Assembly: GCA_027013165.1 (NCBI GenBank)
Contig: JALUXV010000161.1
Span: 1 to 64,000, forward strand
Direction of reading: 5' to 3'
Length of the DNA stretch: 64,000 nucleotides
From: Alteromonadaceae bacterium
GTDB lineage: Bacteria; Pseudomonadota; Gammaproteobacteria; Enterobacterales; Alteromonadaceae
Shown: piece after piece, positions 1 through 6,791 of the stretch
Numbering within the stretch: position 1 is the stretch's first letter
Layout: every line of letters starts with the position of its first letter
Made by a program: the position numbers and the translations under genes
The notes under the pieces: generated by a model
Told to the model about the DNA's origin: nothing
Databases searched by the model: none
What the model saw: only the letters and a program-made list of their open reading frames with translations

Positions 1-225
1 CGATTGCTTAGCAATATTCGACGGCTCAATAGATTTAACCCTGTCTATGACGTGGGTCAATTTGAAACGAAGATCATCCAATTGGTTCTGCTGAGAAGAT
101 AAAGCATTATTTAATGCTTCGATAGTGTGCTCTTGGAACGCTACTTTGGTTTGCAACTCTTCTATAAATTCGTTGGCTTGTGCCAAGCTTTCGGTGAGAT
201 CTTTAATCTGCTGTGCATCGCTCAT
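1..225 (-). CDS. slyX: SlyX family protein, 3' end cut by window
   Basis: The reading frame starts at 225 and runs off the left edge after 75 codons with no stop, so it is partial, although SlyX proteins are only about 70-80 residues and little can be missing. The N-terminus (MSDAQQIKDLTESLAQ) leads into a glutamine- and leucine-rich heptad pattern typical of the short SlyX coiled coil. The family's biochemical role is not established; it is a small cytosolic coiled-coil protein often found near FKBP-type isomerase genes, as here. The WD40 lipoprotein gene lies 8 bp upstream on the same strand, so the two are probably co-transcribed. Confidence 0.85.
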   Translation of the reverse strand, partial: MSDAQQIKDLTESLAQANEFIEELQTKVAFQEHTIEALNNALSSQQNQLDDLRFKLTHVIDRVKSIEPSNIAKQS

Positions 226-233
226 GGAATGTC

Positions 234-1232
234 TTACTCGTCTTTTTGCCAGACCTCAGCGAGGCCACTACTGCTTTCAGTCACAATATTACCATCGGAG
301 TTAAACCCAACGCCATAGACCACTGCCGTTGGTGGTGTAGAAGATTCTCGAGCAGCCACTTGCCACGATTGTTGTTGTATGCCCGTTTGGATATCCCATA
401 AGTAAACTTTTCGCGCTGGCGAACCAGTAAGTAAATACTTACCATCTTCAGAAAATACGGCATCGGTGAACATTTTTTGACGAGAAATGTATTTCAACGA
501 ACTGACCGGCTCTCCGGTTTGCACATCCCAAATTTGAGATTTCCGTTGGCTATCAGCGGTAAACGCAAAGCGACCTAGATCGTCTAATACCACCTTGGTA
601 ACACGAGTTGGGTGGGTAAAGGTGTGAATAATTTGTCCAGTGTCGGTGCTCCATAAGTACGCGATATAGTCATTACCGCCAGTAAGCGCAAACTTACCGT
701 TAGGAGACAAATCGATACTGTTCACTTTTTCCTGATGCCCCAAAAACTCTAGGCGTCGCTCGGTTCTCGGCTCAAAATACATCACATGACCGTTTGATCG
801 GGCTACCAGCACACCATTACCATTGTTCGACACTGCCACGTCGCGAATACTGGCTTCGTCAATGCGCCAAAAGCCCTCGGGTTCACCTGTCTCCAGGCTC
901 CATAGTGCAAAGGCTTCTCTATCTGCGGTGATCACATATTGGTTATCGGCAGAAATATGTATAGAGCCCACTGTGTTGTCCGAGCCACCCTGATGGCTCC
1001 AATTGAAAAGAGGCTCGGCTTCACCAATACGCCACACTTTGATGCCATTACTCACACCGGAAACAACTGCCAGAGTACCGTCAGTGGATATATCAGCCGC
1101 GTATGCACCATCGTCAACATGCCGCCATTGGGCAATTGGCGTGGTTTCTGGGTAGGTACACCCTGCCAACGAAATAATAAATACGACGAAAAGTATAAAT
1201 CGAGGGAACAAATTGAGCCTAAACATAATCAA
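234..1232 (-). CDS. WD40 repeat lipoprotein
   Basis: A protein of 332 residues. The N-terminus has a hydrophobic signal segment ending in a lipobox (LAGC, Cys at about residue 25), so it is expected to be a lipid-anchored envelope protein. The remainder carries repeated WD40-type blades, recognisable by recurring units such as VNSIDLSPNGKFALTGG, followed by LWS or LWD and a TGQ/TGE turn; I count roughly six. WD40 propellers act as protein-binding scaffolds; the partner is unknown. It sits between slyX and fkpA in opposite orientation to fkpA. No catalytic residues are recognisable. Confidence 0.85.
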   Translation of the reverse strand: MIMFRLNLFPRFILFVVFIISLAGCTYPETTPIAQWRHVDDGAYAADISTDGTLAVVSGVSNGIKVWRIGEAEPLFNWSHQGGSDNTVGSIHISADNQYVITADREAFALWSLETGEPEGFWRIDEASIRDVAVSNNGNGVLVARSNGHVMYFEPRTERRLEFLGHQEKVNSIDLSPNGKFALTGGNDYIAYLWSTDTGQIIHTFTHPTRVTKVVLDDLGRFAFTADSQRKSQIWDVQTGEPVSSLKYISRQKMFTDAVFSEDGKYLLTGSPARKVYLWDIQTGIQQQSWQVAARESSTPPTAVVYGVGFNSDGNIVTESSSGLAEVWQKDE

Positions 1233-1285
1233 ACGGGTTTCGCTTTGTGAACGCTAGGTTTACCATAGCACGTATTAGGGCGTGG

Positions 1286-1322
1286 TGATCTTTGCGGAGC
1301 ATCTTTTGTTCGGCAAAGATCA
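1286..1322. repeat. 10-bp perfect inverted repeat between divergent genes
   Basis: The arm TGATCTTTGC (1286-1295) is repeated as its exact reverse complement at 1313-1322, with a 17-nt spacer. There is no T-run beside it, so it does not look like a terminator. It lies between the divergent starts of the WD40 lipoprotein and the FkpA-like gene and may be an operator or an RNA hairpin. Its function is not known. Confidence 0.5.
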
Positions 1323-1414
1323 ACGCGCGCTATACATTTTATAACTATCGTGCATATTGTCTTGGATACGGCAATTTAAAGTAATGGCACACAAAATAAT
1401 TAATGGAGAATTTT

Positions 1415-2194
1415 ATGCAGAAGTCGCTCATAGCCCTGTCTACCTTTGCAGCACTGGGCTTGATGGCTTGTAAGCCAAGCACTAATGAAGAAGCATCTAC
1501 GGAAGCCGCAGCAACCCCAGCGGCTGTTGAAACGGTAGAAATGACCGAATCTCAAAAGCACGCCTACGCTATGGGTGCTAGCATGGGTTTGTTCGCCAAT
1601 GATCGCGCCGAACAACAAGCGCAACTAGACATGCCTCTTGACCTAGAAGCACTTAAGCAAGGCTTTAACGATGGTCTGGCAGATCAGCTTAAATTCACTC
1701 CAGCTCAAATTCAGCAAATTGCACAAGAAGCTCAGCAGGTAATGATGGTTAAGCAGCAAGAAATGGCTGCAATGGCTGCTGAGAAAAACATTGAAGCTGG
1801 TATTGCTTACTTAGAAGAGAACGGCAAGCGCGAAGGGGTTGTTACTACCGAGTCGGGACTTCAATATGAAATTCTAGAAGCGGGTGAAGGCGCAAGCCCA
1901 CTGGCAACTGACACAGTAAAAGTACACTACCGTGGTACCTTGCTAGACGGTACTGAGTTTGATTCATCATACTCTCGTGGCGAGCCTATTGAATTCCCAC
2001 TAAACCGAGTTATTTCTGGTTGGACTGAAGGTGTACAGTTGATGAAAGAAGGTGGCAAATTCCGCTTCCATATTCCTTCAGAGCTTGCTTATGGTGAACG
2101 TGCTACCGGTTCTATCACACCTAATTCAACACTGATTTTCGACGTTGAGCTACTAGAAGTTATCAAACCAGCTACTGAAGAAAGCGCAGAGTAA
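1415..2194 (+). CDS. fkpA: FKBP-type peptidyl-prolyl isomerase, FkpA-like lipoprotein
   Basis: This is a prolyl cis-trans isomerase and chaperone of the cell envelope. The start at 1415 is preferred over the in-frame ATG at 1403 because GGAG at 1405-1408 is six bases upstream and the signal peptide then begins MQKSLIALS. A lipobox (LMAC, Cys at about 19) suggests lipid anchoring, unlike E. coli FkpA, which is soluble. Residues about 45-140 form the helical dimerisation domain (KHAYAMGASMG, then a Gln-rich region), and about 150-255 form the FKBP domain with VHYRGTLLDGTEFDSS, GWTEGVQLM and IPSELAYGE. The length of 259 residues fits the FkpA/Mip class. A terminator follows directly, so it is probably monocistronic. 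Confidence 0.9.
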   Translation: MQKSLIALSTFAALGLMACKPSTNEEASTEAAATPAAVETVEMTESQKHAYAMGASMGLFANDRAEQQAQLDMPLDLEALKQGFNDGLADQLKFTPAQIQQIAQEAQQVMMVKQQEMAAMAAEKNIEAGIAYLEENGKREGVVTTESGLQYEILEAGEGASPLATDTVKVHYRGTLLDGTEFDSSYSRGEPIEFPLNRVISGWTEGVQLMKEGGKFRFHIPSELAYGERATGSITPNSTLIFDVELLEVIKPATEESAE

Positions 2195-2213
2195 TTTAGC
2201 ATCACTAAAACAG

Positions 2214-2242
2214 AAAAAAGCCGACGTTACCGTCGGCTTTTT
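2214..2242 (+). terminator. Rho-independent terminator of the fkpA-like gene
   Basis: A 12-bp stem (aaaaagccgacg / cgtcggcttttt) with a TTAC loop ends in a T-run, 20 bp after the stop codon of the FKBP gene. The A-run on the left side means it could also work on the minus strand. Confidence 0.9.
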
Positions 2243-2584
2243 GTTAAAGATCACGTCCGTGACTACCTTATTCCTCAGGTGCTAATTGCGTCATTTCGCG
2301 GCGCACCAACCCGGCTAGTAAGTAGGGTTTTTCGCTAATAAAGGTATTCCGAATCCTCACTATAACTATAGCTAAAACTTTCGTTTTCGCTTGCTTAAAA
2401 AACGCTTTTCTTAAACGGATTTTATCTAATAGCAACCCAGTTATAACAAGAAGTTTTAACGCTGTGGTGCTCTTCTCCGCTCTGGGTGCACTTTAAAAAC
2501 AGCATAGTGATTCAATAGTGCATGGCCGATCTTGTAACAGGTAACGCCTACAACCAAGTAACCTGCTGTTTTTAAACTATCTAT
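2243..2584. other. Intergenic stretch with no gene identified
   Basis: These 342 bases between the FKBP terminator and the small membrane ORF hold no convincing coding sequence in any frame. The longest frame I see is a 27-codon minus-strand one at about 2420-2505 without a ribosome binding site. There is no recognisable RNA gene or tandem repeat. The right part is the downstream flank of the small ORF and contains an imperfect inverted sequence (around 2536-2570) that might serve as its terminator. Confidence 0.5.
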
Positions 2585-2713
2585 TCATACGACGATATCT
2601 AACAAACCGTACAACACTAAAATTGCCCCGCTAATAAACAACAAAAAACCAATAATAGTGCCGCCTGCCGTTAACGAATTTTCGTTCCTATCCGGTGTTT
2701 CGTTATCGTGCAT
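2585..2713 (-). CDS. Small single-pass membrane protein, 42 residues (putative)
   Basis: A 43-codon frame starting at the ATG at 2711-2713 and ending at TGA 2585-2587. It is preceded by a strong ribosome binding site (GGAGAG, about four bases before the ATG). The product has a hydrophilic N-terminus of about 15 residues (MHDNETPDRNENS) followed by one hydrophobic helix of about 25 residues rich in Ile, Leu, Val and Gly, and ends almost directly after it. The composition and binding site argue for a real small membrane protein. I do not recognise a family. It stands alone between fkpA and greB. Confidence 0.55.
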   Translation of the reverse strand: MHDNETPDRNENSLTAGGTIIGFLLFISGAILVLYGLLDIVV

Positions 2714-2916
2714 TCAGCTCTCCGAAGAAGCGAGACACAAATCACCGTCTCGCGATACTAAAGGTAAGATTGATACTGCGATATGAGCCAAATAGCTCAT
2801 TATCAATGTAGCGCGCAATTACCCCACTGTCATGCACAATTTATAAGCTGTTTATTGGTTTTTAGAATATCCAACCCCATTAACTAAATCATAGGTAATC
2901 AACCATTATCAATATT

Positions 2917-3402
2917 TTGAAAACCCCATTAATTACACGCAAAGGCTATTTGAAGTTAAAACAAGAACTTGACTACCTTTGGCGGGAAGAGCGTCCCGAA
3001 ATTACCAAAAAAGTTACTTGGGCAGCCAGTTTAGGCGACCGCAGTGAAAACGCCGATTATCAATACAATAAGAAAAAACTCAGAGAAATAGACAGGCGGG
3101 TTAGGTATTTAAGCAAATGTCTAGAGCGACTCAAAATAGTGGATTACAACCCTCAACAAGAAGGAAAAGTATTCTTTGGCGCTTGGGTTGAAATTGAAAA
3201 CCACGAAGGCAAGGTACTGACATTACGCCTAGTGGGATACGACGAAATTTTTGACCAGAAGAATGTTATTTCTATAGATTCTCCTATGGCTCGAGCCCTT
3301 GTAGGAAAGCAAGAAGACGACGAATTTGAAGTAAAAACAGAAATGGGCACTAAAGAGTGGTGGATCAATCGAATTTGGTATGACACCACAGACAAACTCT
3401 AG
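2917..3402 (+). CDS. greB: Transcription elongation factor GreB
   Basis: GreB enters the RNA polymerase secondary channel and stimulates cleavage of backtracked transcripts. The 161-residue product is nearly collinear with E. coli GreB: an N-terminal coiled coil of about 75 residues with the acidic tip in GDRSENADYQYNKKKLREID, then the globular domain with the conserved PQQEGKVFFGAWVEIEN and ISIDSPMARAL. The start codon is TTG at 2917-2919; no ATG exists near the conserved N-terminus MKTPL and the upstream frame closes at 2896. No good Shine-Dalgarno is visible. The last 21 bases of the gene, including the stop codon, form the left copy of a 32-bp direct repeat. In E. coli tex follows greB; here a 9-kb operon lies between them. 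Confidence 0.96.
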   Translation: MKTPLITRKGYLKLKQELDYLWREERPEITKKVTWAASLGDRSENADYQYNKKKLREIDRRVRYLSKCLERLKIVDYNPQQEGKVFFGAWVEIENHEGKVLTLRLVGYDEIFDQKNVISIDSPMARALVGKQEDDEFEVKTEMGTKEWWINRIWYDTTDKL

Positions 3403-3413
3403 CACTCACGGCT
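3382..3413. repeat. 32-bp direct repeat, left copy (3' end of greB)
   Basis: Identical to 12801-12832 over 32 bases, beginning gacaccacagac and ending cactcacggct. It covers the last greB codons, the TAG stop and 11 further bases. Together with the right copy it brackets the transglutaminase/ATP-grasp/alpha-E operon. Confidence 0.95.
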
Positions 3414-3444
3414 TTTGGTTTTTTTTCCAGTATCTTTATTGCAA

Positions 3445-3480
3445 CGCCAATGACATTAACATCGCTTAATCCCATTGGCG
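3445..3480. repeat. 8-bp perfect inverted repeat downstream of greB
   Basis: The arms CGCCAATG (3445-3452) and CATTGGCG (3473-3480) are separated by 20 nt in the 104-bp gap between the convergent greB and alpha-E genes. It could form a stem at the end of either transcript but lacks a T-run, so calling it a terminator would be a guess. Confidence 0.4.
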
Positions 3481-3506
3481 CGATGGTTAGTTAACTCAAC
3501 AGTCCA

Positions 3507-4421
3507 TCAAAAATACTGCTCAGCTAAAGTATTGTGTATATCCGCAAAGTCTATTTGCAGCTCATCAATAAAGTTGGCCAACGACACTGTTACTATCTCT
3601 TTCACGTCGGATTCATCAATTTCACTGATGCTGTGCTCCACTCTTAACATCAAGTTTTCTGAGCGAGGTAGTTTAACAAGGTTGCGTTTGATCTCATTGA
3701 GGCACCAATATATTGAGCGAGGGAAGCGTTCGTCATAAATAACGAAATCTAATACATCGTTAGGTCTAACCCTTACCCCCATGCGTTGGCGGTACATTTG
3801 ATAGGCAGACAGTGAGTGTAAGACGCTAGTCCATTGGATATTTTTAAACGGCAACAAGTAGTCATCATCTTTCTCAATAGCACTTCGCACATCAATTATT
3901 CTAGATGTCATATCTGCGCGCTCTATTAATGAACCAATACGCCAAAAGTAAAAGCCATCGTCATGGCTCATCGTAGCCTCCATCGCCCCTAAAGTAAGTA
4001 GACAATGCTTTACCACTTTTTCCAAACTTTTAGACTGGCCACGCTTGGTTAGAAAATCGTTAGATGTTGCATCTATTTCTAAATCTAACTTGTTTACTAT
4101 CTCCCAAACTTCTTTTGGAACCACATCTCGCACAGTTCGCATATTACTACGCGCAGCCGAAATACAGTTGCGGATAGATGAAGGGTTACGCTTTTCAACG
4201 GTTAAGAATTTAATAACATTTTTTTCTGATGCGACTTGGTAGATTTCAAAAAACGCATCTCTTGCACCAATAATATCGAGTAAAGGTTCCCAACCTGGCG
4301 AGGCCTCTTTGGGTACATCCATGAGAAACAGGCTGTTGACATTAACCAATCGAGCAATGTTTTCTGCCCTTTCAACATACCGTGCAGTCCAATATAGTGT
4401 TTCAGCAACTCGTGACAACAT
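3507..4421 (-). CDS. Alpha-E domain protein
   Basis: The last gene of the five-gene operon. The start at 4421 (MLSRVAETLYW) is chosen over the longer frame from 4448: AGGAGA lies eight bases upstream, the start matches the family N-terminus, and it leaves a gap of 11 bp after the ATP-grasp gene rather than an overlap. The 304-residue product is almost entirely helical. It shows the alpha-E signature near the N-terminus (YWTARYVERAENIARLV) and a second similar segment (FYFWRIGSLIERADMTSR), as in the family (Pfam Alpha-E). No enzymatic activity is established. The domain is conserved beside circularly permuted ATP-grasp and transglutaminase genes and is thought to work with them on peptides or proteins. 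Confidence 0.9.
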   Translation of the reverse strand: MLSRVAETLYWTARYVERAENIARLVNVNSLFLMDVPKEASPGWEPLLDIIGARDAFFEIYQVASEKNVIKFLTVEKRNPSSIRNCISAARSNMRTVRDVVPKEVWEIVNKLDLEIDATSNDFLTKRGQSKSLEKVVKHCLLTLGAMEATMSHDDGFYFWRIGSLIERADMTSRIIDVRSAIEKDDDYLLPFKNIQWTSVLHSLSAYQMYRQRMGVRVRPNDVLDFVIYDERFPRSIYWCLNEIKRNLVKLPRSENLMLRVEHSISEIDESDVKEIVTVSLANFIDELQIDFADIHNTLAEQYF

Positions 4422-4432
4422 ACTCTTTTCTC

Positions 4433-5902
4433 CTACTCGACGATCCAAGTGTCTTTGCTTCCGCCCCCTTGGGAAGAATTCACAACGAGTGACCCCTTTA
4501 CCATTGCAACGCGAGTTAGTCCACCCGTAGTCACATAGGTTGAATCTCCAGATGAAAGCACAAAAGGTCTAAGATCAACATGACGAGGCGCAATACCCTC
4601 TTCTGTGAGCGTAGGTACAGTGGATAGTGATAGTGTAGGTTGTGCTATCCAATTTCTTGGATCCGCTTTCACTTGAGCTAGGGTTTCTTGTTGTTGCGCT
4701 TTCGTCGATTTGGGACCTATTAATAACCCATATCCACCGGATTCATTTGCCGGTTTGATCACTAAATCTGCGACATTTTTACAGACATAATCTAATTCAC
4801 TTTTGTTATCGCAGCGAAAGGTAGGCACATTGGGTAGTTTGGTTTCCTCCCCAAGATAATATTTAATCATATCAGGTACATAAGTATAAACCACCTTGTC
4901 ATCGGCTACCCCTGCACCTGGGGCATTAACTAAAGCCACCTTGCCTTTTTTCCACGCGCGTATCAACCCAGGCACGCCTAACATGGAGTCGGGATTAAAC
5001 GCTTCAGGATCAATAAACAAATCGTCAATCCTACGGTAGATTACGTCAACTCGTTTTGGCCCGTAAATGGTTTTCATGTAGACACAATCGTCAGATTCGA
5101 CGCTTAAATCACTCCCTTCTACCAATTCACAACCCATTTCTTGTGCAAGATAAGCATGCTCAAAATACGCGGAGTTATAAATACCAGGCGTTAAAACCAC
5201 AACTTCAGGTTTATCCATTGGGCGAGGAGTCATCGCTGTTAACATATCAAATAACTGAGACGGATAATCACTAACAGGAAGCACATTTATTTGGCCAAAC
5301 AACTCTGGAAAAACTCGCTTAATAATTGAACGGTTTTCCAGCATGTAAGACACACCCGATGGTACTCTTAGATTATCTTCCAATACATACATCACACCAT
5401 CGCCACCGCGCACTAAATCAGAACCACAAATATGTGCCCATATGTTTTTGGGTGGTGTAATTCCTATACACTGCTTTCGAAAGTTAACGGATTTACTTAG
5501 CAGCTCTGCTGGGAAGACTTTGTCTTTGACAATTTTTTGATCGTGGTAAATATCGTGAATAAAACAATTAAGCGCTTCAACTCTTTGTATCAAGCCTTGC
5601 TCTACTTGCTCCCACTCTTTCTTGTGAATAACTCTCGGGATAATATCTTGCGGCCATGCTCTATCAATGGTGCTTCCCTCACCGTAAACGGTAAAAGTAA
5701 TTCCCATCTCTTTAATCAATAGTTCCGCTGCATGTTGTGATGCATCAAGCTCAGCCTTCGATAAACTCGACAAATAATTCATCAAGTTTTTGGTTATCGG
5801 CCTCCCAGTTCTATCTGCATTAATATACTCATCATACAAGTTGTCATGTTGATAGTTTTCCCAATGAAGATCATGCGTTTGGGCCTGTGACTGATTTTTC
5901 AT
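4433..5902 (-). CDS. Circularly permuted ATP-grasp protein (COG2308 type)
   Basis: A protein of 489 residues, the usual size for the family. Recognisable segments are DIIPRVIHKKEWEQVEQGL near residue 90, VLEDNLRVPSGVSYMLENR near 175, RVDVIYRRIDDLFIDPEAF near 285, the nucleotide-binding VIKPANESGGYGLLIGP near 380 and the C-terminal DLRPFVLSSG with GGLTRVA. These are the permuted ATP-grasp core, expected to activate a carboxylate as acyl phosphate and ligate it to an amine. The substrate is unknown. It lies 13 bp downstream of the transglutaminase gene and 11 bp upstream of the alpha-E gene. All nucleotide-binding motifs appear present, in contrast to the fused paralogue at 6788-9349. Confidence 0.9.
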   Translation of the reverse strand: MKNQSQAQTHDLHWENYQHDNLYDEYINADRTGRPITKNLMNYLSSLSKAELDASQHAAELLIKEMGITFTVYGEGSTIDRAWPQDIIPRVIHKKEWEQVEQGLIQRVEALNCFIHDIYHDQKIVKDKVFPAELLSKSVNFRKQCIGITPPKNIWAHICGSDLVRGGDGVMYVLEDNLRVPSGVSYMLENRSIIKRVFPELFGQINVLPVSDYPSQLFDMLTAMTPRPMDKPEVVVLTPGIYNSAYFEHAYLAQEMGCELVEGSDLSVESDDCVYMKTIYGPKRVDVIYRRIDDLFIDPEAFNPDSMLGVPGLIRAWKKGKVALVNAPGAGVADDKVVYTYVPDMIKYYLGEETKLPNVPTFRCDNKSELDYVCKNVADLVIKPANESGGYGLLIGPKSTKAQQQETLAQVKADPRNWIAQPTLSLSTVPTLTEEGIAPRHVDLRPFVLSSGDSTYVTTGGLTRVAMVKGSLVVNSSQGGGSKDTWIVE

Positions 5903-5915
5903 TTTAATATCCTTT

Positions 5916-6791
5916 TTATATTCTGGTCATATCAACAGAGACGGCCAATGTTTGAGCTCCCCCACCAAACAACAACCCTTTGAGTGGCGTTACGTCATAA
6001 AAGTCTCTTCCTACCGCTAACACAACGTGTTGTTCTTCCGGCTTGAGGTCGTTAGTAGGGTCGAAGTCCACCCAACCGAGAGTAGGCACAAATACAGAAA
6101 TCCAAGCATGGCTCGCATCTGCTCCTACAAGTTTTTGTTGACCGGGCGGAGGCAAAGTCTCGATATATCCGCTAACATAACGGGCGGATAACCCAATGCT
6201 TCTCAAGCACGCTAAAGCTACATGTGCAAAGTCTTGGCAAACGCCTTTTCTATGCTCAAAAACACGCTCAAGAGGCGTATCAATAGTGCTAAACTGCGGG
6301 TCAAACGTAAAATCTGTAAAGATTCGATGTATCAATTCTTCGCAAGCATCTAAGATCGAGCGATTTTTGGTAAACGACACCAGCGCATATTGCCGCATGT
6401 CGTTATTAAATGGAGTCAAACCAGTTGCTATAGCATATGGCATTGCATCTAAGTGCTCTTGGTCAGGAGGAAAACGCAATCCTTCTCTAATCGACTCCCA
6501 AGTAATCTGCTGTACTAAAAAATCCATTGTTGCAGGTTTCAGCACTTCCACTTCGCTTATGGCTTTCACTTCCATTACGGTGTGCTGTGTTGGCACTTCG
6601 AAAATTGTCACTAGATTATTAAAGCGATCTCTAATTTGCGTAGAGTAATCAGGCGCAGGCGAAATCACTAACCTTGATGAATGACAAATTTGCCTTGCGA
6701 AATTCACCGGCAAAAGCCGTGCGTGATTTTGTGTAAGCGATACCTCTTCACTGTACTCATAACGAGTTACATGCTCAATTTTATACTTCAA
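5916..6791 (-). CDS. Transglutaminase-like cysteine protease-fold protein
   Basis: A protein of 291 residues with the bacterial transglutaminase-like N-terminal domain (MKYKIEHVTRYEYSEEV, residues about 1-85) and a transglutaminase-like core. The triad is visible as Cys185 in RKGVCQDFAH, His228 in DASHAW and Asp244 in VDFDPTN. There is no signal peptide, so it is cytoplasmic. Such proteins can act as peptidases, amidases or transamidases; in this gene context a role in cutting or transferring the product of the ATP-grasp ligases is inferred. The start overlaps the stop of the upstream fused gene by four bases (ATGA), implying translational coupling. Confidence 0.9.
   Translation of the reverse strand: MKYKIEHVTRYEYSEEVSLTQNHARLLPVNFARQICHSSRLVISPAPDYSTQIRDRFNNLVTIFEVPTQHTVMEVKAISEVEVLKPATMDFLVQQITWESIREGLRFPPDQEHLDAMPYAIATGLTPFNNDMRQYALVSFTKNRSILDACEELIHRIFTDFTFDPQFSTIDTPLERVFEHRKGVCQDFAHVALACLRSIGLSARYVSGYIETLPPPGQQKLVGADASHAWISVFVPTLGWVDFDPTNDLKPEEQHVVLAVGRDFYDVTPLKGLLFGGGAQTLAVSVDMTRI

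Noticed and set aside
2420-2505. A 27-codon minus-strand frame next to the small membrane ORF
   Set aside because: No ribosome binding site and no hydrophobic or conserved pattern.
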